A DNA stretch of 64,000 nucleotides, from contig JAPFFF010000033.1 in assembly GCA_039105265.1 (NCBI GenBank), positions 868,001 through 932,000 on the forward strand, given 5' to 3'. This document shows, in pieces, positions 56,134 through 64,000 of the stretch. Under the pieces are notes generated by a model that saw nothing but the letters and a program-made list of their open reading frames with translations, did no database searches and was not told the DNA's origin. The position numbers were made by a program, and so were the translations under genes. The DNA comes from Tritrichomonas musculus. Lineage: Eukaryota; Parabasalia; Tritrichomonadida; Tritrichomonadidae. Numbering within the stretch: the first letter of the stretch is position 1; every line of letters begins with the position of its first letter.

Positions 56134-58750
56134 AAAGAACTTTTGATAATTATTTTTAAAAAATCTATTCAAAAAATTGAAACAATTTTATATAATTATA
56201 TCAAATTCTTATGCATTTTTGAAATAAAAATAATAAAAATAATTCAAATTATTTCAAGATAAATATTTTAATTCACAATTTCCTCATTTTTGCTCTATGA
56301 AGTATGAAATGAATTTAAAATTTATGAAGAAGATTATTAAAAATTTTATTGAGGGGATTAGGGCACATATTGATCAAAAATCTGTCAAATGCTAGATATG
56401 TTCTGGTAAATTTCAAGATATCTTAACTTATACAAGCCCAAAACAAATAAAACATTTTTTAACCTAAAAGTGAACTCGAATTTAATAAATCAAGCCAAAA
56501 TCATAAAATTTTTTTCAATACAAAATTGATTAAAGATGATATTCAATCTAGATTCAAAATTTCAAATTTTGGCTTTAACTATTTGCTTTTATCAAGTTTT
56601 TTTTTATACAATTTCTCAGAATTCTTCAAATTCAAAGATTTTCGCAAATTTTAAAATTTTTGAGAGAAAAATTGAGCAATATTTTGGATTTGAGCATTTC
56701 TTTTATTTATAATTATTATATTTAAATGAAGAATTCTTAAAAAGTTATTTTTAATAACATTACTTTAAAAACATCAAGATACATTTATTTATTTTTCTGA
56801 AGATTTCTCAAAAAGTTTGAGAGTTGCTGCCAAATATTGATTTAACTTCAAACACTTTGTATACTTAATTTACATTCCACATCATAGAAGAATAGTATCA
56901 TATAATAAAATAAATCAAATATGCTTTTTAAGAGAATTACAAAAAAATATCTAATTATTTATGTAAAAAGTACTTTTTCTCTCAAAAATCAAAGAAGGAG
57001 TAGCAGAAAGGCTACTTTTTAAATAGTTTATTTCTTCAAACAGAGGTATTGCGTAACAAATTTTTATTGTAAGTTTAATTTTGAAATTTAATATAATATT
57101 ATAAAAGCCAAATTTTATTATAGATCGATGTTTTGCTCGAAATTTTTATTATAACGATAAACATTAAAATATTGGCCTGTAATTACACCTTATTATTTTG
57201 TTGCTTTATTTTTAGCATATATTTTTGTATATTGAGCAATTAGAAAAATGGTGATGTTACAGAAATATGCCATATCAAAGTAATGCAGAGAGGGAAAATA
57301 TTTATATTAGGATTTGAACATCACAAAAGCATCTCGTAGATTTTTATATTGCTCGATTTATATTACGTAATCGAGAAATTTCAAAATTTTAACTGTTCTC
57401 AAAGACATAATATGATGTATACGAAACCAAAATAGTAGAATCAGAGAATGGTAATTCAGTATGGAATCTAACTAGAGATTTAAGTTCATATGTCATAATT
57501 AGAAGAATACAAAAAAAAATAAATGATTTGGAAGTTTGTTGTCTGAAAGTAGGCCTTAGCACAATTAAACAATTTATTTGGTAATGGAGTAAAAAAATTT
57601 CATTTATTACGCCCATATTCCACATTACGAGGAACATGTTTAATAGCAAATATAATGATTTTGGTACAATTTTCAAGGCAACAAAAAGTTCAATGAAAAC
57701 CAAGTTGTAATAAGAAACACTTTTAGCAAACATGGCTTTTTTATTATGAGCTGACACATTTTATAGAGTTTTTGGAGTAGCGCATGCAAAGTGAGTCATA
57801 AATAAACTTGTGACAAAGTGGTTTAAGCTGGGAGAGCATAAGCGATCAATACCTGTACCATATTACTTTATTCATCAAATGAATAAGATAATTAATTTAA
57901 TTTTATCAAAAATTCAATTGAACATATACCTTCAAGACGATGCATAATTCAAATTGAACCCTTATAATAATATTTATATAGGATACATATGCTTTACTTT
58001 GAAATTTTATTTGTAAAAATAAGATACAGGCCTTTGTGTCAATGTTTACACATAGAGTTTTAAGCCAATTTTATAAATAAGCTTCTTATCAGAATTAATT
58101 CACCTAAAATTATTTTTAGTAGATATCTTATAATGTAATTCTGTTTTGTTATAACATGTATTGATGAAGCATTTATTTCAATTGTAGAAAATATAACATG
58201 ACTCAATATACAACATCAATATATCAAATCATTTCCTTTTTATAGAGATTTTTATTTAAAATCTCATAAAAAATTAACTAAAACCACATAAATATGTGTA
58301 TTGCTGAATCTAATAGAATGAACTTTATAATAAGAACAGTTTTATAAATGCAATCATAATAAATAACTGCATTTTTATTGTAGATTTTTTAGAGTTTCTT
58401 CCAACAAATGGTTTACCGATACAGTCAATAGTTTTAGGTTAATAAAGTGTTGGGCACTCAATATATCAGAATGTAATAAATTTAAATCAAAAATGTTAAA
58501 ATAAATACCATTTACGTTTTTTTATATAATAATATTTTGCAATTTTTTCTTAATTTTAAATAATCTTCTTCATATATTTTAAAATCATTTTATACTTCAT
58601 AGAACAGTAATGAGAAAATTGCGAATTAAAATATTTATATTGAAATAGTTTGAATCATTTCTATTTCAAAAAGGAAAAAACATTTGATATAATTATATTA
58701 ATTATTCCAACTTTTTGAATATATTTCTCAAAAATAACTAACAAAAGTTC
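56134..58750. mobile_element. Decayed element with ~200-bp imperfect terminal inverted repeats
   Basis: 56134-56340 and 58559-58750 are inverted copies with perhaps 75-85% identity by eye. Shared blocks include GAACTTTTG, ATATAATTATATCAAAT, AAATATTTTAATTC, CTATGAAGTAT and GAAGAAGATTATT. The 2.2-kb interior has no intact transposase; the one frame above 100 codons (57389-57757, - strand) is hydrophobic and unrecognised. Long terminal repeats of this size suit a Mutator-like or other DNA transposon relic. No target duplication could be picked. Confidence 0.55.
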
Positions 58751-59076
58751 ATTCGTTTCTGAATAAAAAGAATAAATATATTTTCAAATTTATACTGATT
58801 ATAAATTTAATTTCATAAAATTTTAATACGAAATATATATTATTTCCCATTACAATAGATAATAATTGTCATGGGTAGGAAGTAATAATAGATGAAGAAA
58901 AATTTAATGATTTGTGGTGATATTTCTTTATAATATTTAGAAATATACAAAATTAATAAAAATTTTTATTAAAATTGATCTATTAATTGAGAGCTTAAGG
59001 CTGAATCCTCATTTTCATGTTAATAAATAAATAAACGTTCATTCAAAAAATAAAAACGTTAAAAGACAACACTTAT
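58751..59076. promoter_or_regulatory. Upstream region of the MULE gene
   Basis: AT-rich leader with two AACGTT boxes (59033-59061: AAACGTTCATTC and AAAAACGTTAAAAGAC) within 45 bp of the ATG. AAACGTT also precedes the host gene at 52840, so this may be a general host promoter box. No inverted 271-bp unit was found here, so the left end of the MULE is not defined. Confidence 0.45.
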
Positions 59077-61887
59077 ATGAACAGCACAAATTTCCAACCT
59101 TATACACAATTTCAAAGCATTTTGCAAGATGCCGTTGAAGAAAACAATCAGTTTCTCACATTTTTTAATAGTTTATCTATCGATATCAACGATTTTGTAC
59201 AGGAATTATATGATCAGTACGACTTATATCTTTTGCATGACTTTATATTACATTTTTCATTGCAACCAGAACCATTTCAGCTATTTTTAAGTGAAATAGA
59301 TTTTTTACATTTGCAAAGTATTGGCACTAAAATATATTACAAAGTTTTTGAAGGCGAAGAAACTTTTTCAATCAACAATCCGAAATCTTTTATTGGAAAA
59401 AAAACCTTTCTATCTATTATACCAGCAAATTCCAATATCGATGTAGAAATCAAAAATGTAACAAAGATTGAAATGAATGGGATTGATTTTTATGAAATAT
59501 CAAATACAAAAAAGAATTCAAATTTTGTTGTTCATTCATCAAAAAAAAGTTTATACTTCCTAAAAATACATTACATGAATGTTCTTAAAAAATCTCAAGT
59601 TGGAAAAGCAATTCTTGAAAAACTTGGAATTCAATCAAATTTATCAAATGATAAAATTGCAGCATTCCATCAACTAAATGATGATGAGCATAGTATCAAT
59701 TTTCCAACTTTAATATCTAATATGATAAAGAAACATGTTTTAATTTGTGACATTTGTTGCAAGCAAATTACTCTTAATCAAATCAGATTAGAATCCAAAA
59801 TTCAAAAATCTAAAAACTATGAATGGAAAATTATGAATGAATTAGAAACTGATAATGATGATGCCAAAGAATATGATGAGGACGATACGAATGATGATTA
59901 TTTACCAGATAGTGCAGTTCCGCCAGTTAGAATTGATATTATCGGTATTGATTTCCAACCGAAAAAAACAAAAATTGGATGGTGGGAAACAGGGCAAGAT
60001 TATGTTCCACCATTTCATCCATTACAATCACCTTTTGTGTTTTCACATACGAGTAAATCTGCTGATCCAAATCCAGAGGAACCAATTCAACAAAATGAAT
60101 TGGAATTAATGATAAATCAGAAAAAAAACCCTGCATCTTTGAAATATTGCACAGATCGTGAAACCGGAACCCCGGCAACATTTAAAGAGCTTTCTAATTA
60201 TTCTTTTCAAACACAAAAAGATGTCCGAATAGCAATGGCAAATATTTCGTTCATTGGAGATCGTTTTATCAAAATAAGAACATCATCAAATAATCGAATT
60301 GAATATCGATGCATAGAAAAGAAAAAAGAAGCGATCGTTAATTTGGAAAGTTCTTATATTCAAGATGCAAAATTGACAACATGCGATTTCAAAATGGTTT
60401 GGTCAAAAGTTGATGATAAATGGAAAGTTACTACATACAATGAACATACTTGTCCTCTAGATCGCCATAATTTTGAAAATAGAAAAGCCAAAGCTGCACA
60501 TTTTCCATCCATTTTTATTGATGAAGCAATAAGAAATTTGAAAACACATTATTTCACTATCAATGAAGGAATATCAGCTTTCAAAACAGAGTTCACTCAA
60601 AATGTTAACCAGAGAACTCTCAGACGTCGATTGGAACGCCAACTACCCATTGATTGTGAAGCATCAAGGATCATGGAGTGGCAAAAAATTCCAGAATATT
60701 TGGAAAATAATATTCAGAATGGAGGTTTATCAAAATTAGCAGTGAATAAGAATAATGAAATAATAGGGATTGGGATAGTACCAAATTATGGAAAACTATT
60801 GCTTAGTTCAGATGCTATTCTTCCTATTTTAATTATCGATGGAACTTTTCAATGTGCGATTTCACGTGGAGTAATCATAATTGTAATGACTGTTAGTGGA
60901 AACAGGACCAATATCCCACTAGCCTGGGGATGGGCGCCAACTGAAAATGCAGAAATTATAAAAATGATTCTAGAATTAGTTAAATCTGTTCGCCCAAAGT
61001 GCATTGAAACAATACTATCAGATGAAGGAAAAGCACTTGAATCGGCAATTAAATTTGTATTTCCAAATGTTGACCATAAACTTTGTGCATGGCACATTGC
61101 TAAAAAACTTACAAATGATGAAGCTCGATCATTATTTTGGGGATTGTTTCATGCAGATCATCCAGCTGAATTTCGATCGCAATGTATCACCTTCAAGACA
61201 AAACATCCACTGATTTACAAACAATACATTGAAGGAAAAGAAAATAAGCTTTTCAACCGATTCTTTAATAAGAATGCTGGTGGAGAATTATCGACATCAT
61301 CTCCAGTTGAATCGATCAACAGTCTCATTGCACCATATAAAGATAAAGAACCAATTCAAATATTTAATATCTTAGAACTCTATGGATATGAACAGTGCAC
61401 TAAATTAATGCTATTAAAAAATTTTACAACACCATATTATGATTCTCGGATGAATCAAGTAACTCAGAAAGCAAATAAATTTTTTGCAATTAATGTTCCT
61501 GGAACAGAATCTTTCAAAGTTTTCAAAAAGAATGATGTTAATTTCAATGAGAAAGGACAATTAACAGGAGTTCCAAAGTCATCTGCATTATGTTGGGATG
61601 TCAACTTGAAAGAATGCCGGTGTCCATGTGGCAAATATGAAGATAGAGGATTTCCATGTGCGCATTATATTTGTGCTTGTTTGAAAGCTAATCAATCATG
61701 GGACAGAAGAGTTGCTAAATGCTACTTTGTTGGAACTATTCTTGAAACCTTAGAGAGTCATATAAATATACCTGTACCAATTGATAATCTTTCTATAGAT
61801 CCCAAGATTTCACCTTTTAATCCAAAATCAAGGATTCAAACGAGAAAGAGGCATAAATATCACTTTGAAATTAATATTAATAAATAA
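59077..61887 (+). CDS. Mutator-like (MULE) transposase, complete
   Basis: 936 residues. The N-terminal ~370 residues are not recognised. A MuDR-type zinc finger covers about 430-470 (CDFKMVWSKVDDKWKVTTYN, then EHTC). The RNase H-like DDE core has LIIDGTFQCA (first Asp about 588), ILSDEGKALESA (second Asp about 648) with DHKLCAWHIAKKL, and SPVESINSLI (candidate Glu about 744). A SWIM zinc finger (CRCPCGKYEDRGFPCAH) lies at about 846-862 and a basic tail ends the protein. The frame is uninterrupted, and its last third matches the partial copy at 1-998, so it is young and possibly active. Confidence 0.92.
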   Translation: MNSTNFQPYTQFQSILQDAVEENNQFLTFFNSLSIDINDFVQELYDQYDLYLLHDFILHFSLQPEPFQLFLSEIDFLHLQSIGTKIYYKVFEGEETFSINNPKSFIGKKTFLSIIPANSNIDVEIKNVTKIEMNGIDFYEISNTKKNSNFVVHSSKKSLYFLKIHYMNVLKKSQVGKAILEKLGIQSNLSNDKIAAFHQLNDDEHSINFPTLISNMIKKHVLICDICCKQITLNQIRLESKIQKSKNYEWKIMNELETDNDDAKEYDEDDTNDDYLPDSAVPPVRIDIIGIDFQPKKTKIGWWETGQDYVPPFHPLQSPFVFSHTSKSADPNPEEPIQQNELELMINQKKNPASLKYCTDRETGTPATFKELSNYSFQTQKDVRIAMANISFIGDRFIKIRTSSNNRIEYRCIEKKKEAIVNLESSYIQDAKLTTCDFKMVWSKVDDKWKVTTYNEHTCPLDRHNFENRKAKAAHFPSIFIDEAIRNLKTHYFTINEGISAFKTEFTQNVNQRTLRRRLERQLPIDCEASRIMEWQKIPEYLENNIQNGGLSKLAVNKNNEIIGIGIVPNYGKLLLSSDAILPILIIDGTFQCAISRGVIIIVMTVSGNRTNIPLAWGWAPTENAEIIKMILELVKSVRPKCIETILSDEGKALESAIKFVFPNVDHKLCAWHIAKKLTNDEARSLFWGLFHADHPAEFRSQCITFKTKHPLIYKQYIEGKENKLFNRFFNKNAGGELSTSSPVESINSLIAPYKDKEPIQIFNILELYGYEQCTKLMLLKNFTTPYYDSRMNQVTQKANKFFAINVPGTESFKVFKKNDVNFNEKGQLTGVPKSSALCWDVNLKECRCPCGKYEDRGFPCAHYICACLKANQSWDRRVAKCYFVGTILETLESHINIPVPIDNLSIDPKISPFNPKSRIQTRKRHKYHFEININK

Positions 61888-62151
61888 TCTCATACTTTGT
61901 TTAAAATTTCTTATATTTGTAAGATTATATTATTCATGTTAATATGTTGATAACAAATATATTATTATTTTATTATATAAATACTTATTTATGCCACTTT
62001 TTATATTTCCCATTTTGATCGGCACTTTTTCATTTCACCTATTTGTATTCATTATTATCTCTTCATTTTAGTATATTATCTTTTTATGCAACTAAATATG
62101 ATTATATATATGAATTAATTAACAAGATGATAATTTATTCTAGGTTAATAT
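61885..62151 (+). repeat. 271-bp unit, forward copy after the MULE gene (second locus)
   Basis: Same as 996-1262. It begins at the stop codon of the complete MULE gene. Confidence 0.85.
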
Positions 62152-62313
62152 AAATTTTTATCATATTTTATTTAAAATTTGTGATATTTATGATAAGACG
62201 GTCATTGTTGTGAAAAATCAAACTTTGTTAAATGCAGAACACAATCATCCATTTGTTTTTAAAAAATAACAAAATATATTTTTTCTGACAATTTTGACGG
62301 TTTGACACTCAAA

Positions 62314-64000
62314 ATGGGAAATATAAAAAGTGACATAAATAAGTATTTATATAATAAAATAATAATATATTTGTTATCAACATATTAACATGAATAATAT
62401 AATCTTACAAATATAAGAAATTTTAAATAAAGTATGAGATTAATTTATATTAACCTAGAATAAATTATCATCTTGTTAATTAATTCATATATATAATCAT
62501 ATTTAGTTGCATAAAAAGATAATATACTAAAATGAAGAGATAATAATGAATACAAATAGGTGAAATGAAAAAGTGCCGATCAAAATGGGAAATATAAAAA
62601 GTGGCATAAATAAGTATTTATATAATAAAATAATAATATATTTGTTATCAACATATTAACATGAATAATATAATCTTACAAATATAAGAAATTTTAAATA
62701 AAGTATGAGATTAATTTATATTAACCTAGAATAAATTATCATCTTGTTAATTAATTCATATATATAATCATATTTAGTTGCATAAAAAGATAATATACTA
62801 AAATGAAGAGATAATAATGAATACAAATAGGTGAAATGTAAAATTTAGATAAAAATAATGTATTTCAAAATTGAGAGAAGACCGTTTATAATATGTTTAA
62901 TTTTTATTCAAAATCATCGTTTTTTGTATAATAAAAAAGAAAATAATGATTATTGTTGATACATTTTTAAACTTTATTAAATGAACTATAAATTTAATAG
63001 TTTTTTAACTCTGTATTTTAAATGAATATTTGAATAATAATGAAAATTAGCATAATTTTACAACGCTTTCTGTACCATCTGTATTGATAATTATATGTGA
63101 AATACGATGGAGAATATTATTTGAGACGCCAAAGGTTTTTAATCGAGTAAAACATCTAATATTTCAACTATTTGAAATATAGCATCGATTTGTAAACCTG
63201 TTACTCTGCTAGTAATATTGAAATTATTGACGTAAAAAACGATGATCTATAATAAGCAGGAAATAAATAGTCTTTTTCTGAAGGAACAAACTGGATATAA
63301 TTATATGTATCTGATGAAGGCGGAATTTTTCGACAATATTATGTAGTTATGCTCCTTATACGGTACCGTTCAAAATATATGATTTTGGGATCTCTCCTCG
63401 ATAAACATCAATTCTCGATACATCGATTTATAAATGGTCGTTTGTCGATTGGCAAAGAAGGGCCATTTTTCCGCATAAAAAGTCCTATCGTGTTTGTCGA
63501 TTGGTAAAAAAAGATTTTTTTTTTTTTTTTACCAATCGACAACAACTTTTTGAATGAAAAAAATTTTTTTAGAAAAATTCCCTATTTGTCGATTGGCTTT
63601 CGCCCTAAATTTTGAAATGCACAAAAAGTGCCCAAAAAGTGAAAAATACTGAAAAAGTTTCCCAAAAAGTGCTTTTTGCACAAAAAGTGACAAATTTGGA
63701 GAAAAAAAAAACTTAAATAAATCATAAATAGAATTAAAATGTTTTTATAAAAATTATAATATAAAATGTATAAGTCCATATGAAATAAAAAATGGTATAA
63801 AATTGAGAAATGCAAATTATCCTATATATTTCATATATTTGATCTAATATTGTGAAAAAGGCAAATTATCATTTAATGTAGCTTGTATATTAATATTTGC
63901 GTGTCATTTTCGCGATAATATTGATACTTCAAATATTGATTGATTTTCTAAAAATAAAAGAAAATTACTTATTTGAAATTATTTAACGTTAATTAACAAA
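62314..64000. mobile_element. Left end of a second Polinton copy (runs off the window)
   Basis: The left terminal repeat (62314-63557, with inverted 271-bp units and the hairpin at 63492-63542) and 443 bp of interior, the same as the first copy. The four CAAAAAGTG motifs recur at 63622-63689. No gene is contained in this part. Confidence 0.85.

Larger units (their letters stand above)
60890..64000. repeat. Right copy of the >=3.1-kb direct repeat
   Basis: Matches 1-3111 by eye. It ends at the window edge inside the left arm of a second Polinton copy, so the match probably continues. Confidence 0.95.

Noticed and set aside
57389-57757. 122-residue - strand frame inside the relic element
   Set aside because: Hydrophobic low-complexity product in AT-rich DNA with no motif; kept only as part of the relic description.
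57820-57865. tRNA-like D-arm (AGCTGGGAGAGCAT)
   Set aside because: There is no matching GCTC before it, no T-arm and no acceptor pairing; only a short resemblance.
1-64000. Giant-virus or bacteriophage genome instead of a Polinton
   Set aside because: The protein-primed polymerase, rve integrase and long terminal inverted repeats together with trichomonad-like promoters and a flanking host gene fit an integrated Polinton better. The phage-like fibre linkers alone do not outweigh this.

Overview
The window looks like nuclear DNA of a parabasalid (a Trichomonas/Tritrichomonas-type protist). Three things suggest this. The base composition is very AT-rich and I see no introns. Many genes carry a trichomonad-style initiator (TCAYTT or TTCATTT) 8-20 bases before the ATG, often with an AACGGTT (Myb-site-like) box just upstream. 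The mobile-element mix is one known from these genomes: Maverick/Polinton, Mutator-like and mariner-like elements. I cannot name the species.

Layout. 1-998: 3' third of a Mutator-like (MULE) transposase gene, followed by a 271-bp repeat unit. About 1425-52722: one very large Polinton/Maverick of roughly 51 kb (family members are usually 15-25 kb), bounded by inverted repeats of about 1.2 and 1.6 kb. 52840-54168: one host-type gene. 54169-59076: very AT-rich intergenic DNA with a 192-bp mariner-type MITE and a decayed 2.6-kb inverted-repeat element. 59077-61887: a complete MULE transposase gene. 61885-64000: the same 271-bp unit and the left end of a second Polinton copy. Bases 1-3111 and 60890-64000 read as the same sequence, so the window closes on itself with a 60,889-bp period. 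It is either a large tandem duplication, two MULE-Polinton junctions, or the overlapping ends of a circular or mis-assembled contig.

Polinton organisation. The left half is a + strand structural block: a giant protein of about 3,300 residues, a packaging ATPase, small membrane-active candidates, two paralogous major capsid proteins, a small beta protein and two fibre-like proteins with phage-tail-type linkers. The middle (28.1-32.7 kb, mostly - strand) carries small unknowns and very basic SAP-like proteins, probably DNA-condensing core proteins. The right half is the replication/early block: protein-primed DNA polymerase B, KilA-N protein, SF3 helicase, rve integrase, and many small coiled-coil or membrane proteins in short head-to-head pairs that share promoters. 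I found no adenovirus-type maturation protease. The two terminal repeats are nearly identical, so the copy looks young. Most genes look whole; I see about four or five apparent breaks over the element.

Most noteworthy: a repeated promoter cassette in the right half, a second promoter cassette on two other genes, a four-member tandem family of small coiled-coil genes, a 10-bp-period iteron array, a GC-rich island near the right end, a hairpin inside both terminal repeats, three small genes shorter than usual ORF cut-offs, and a 271-bp unit shared by the MULE 3' flank and the Polinton termini.
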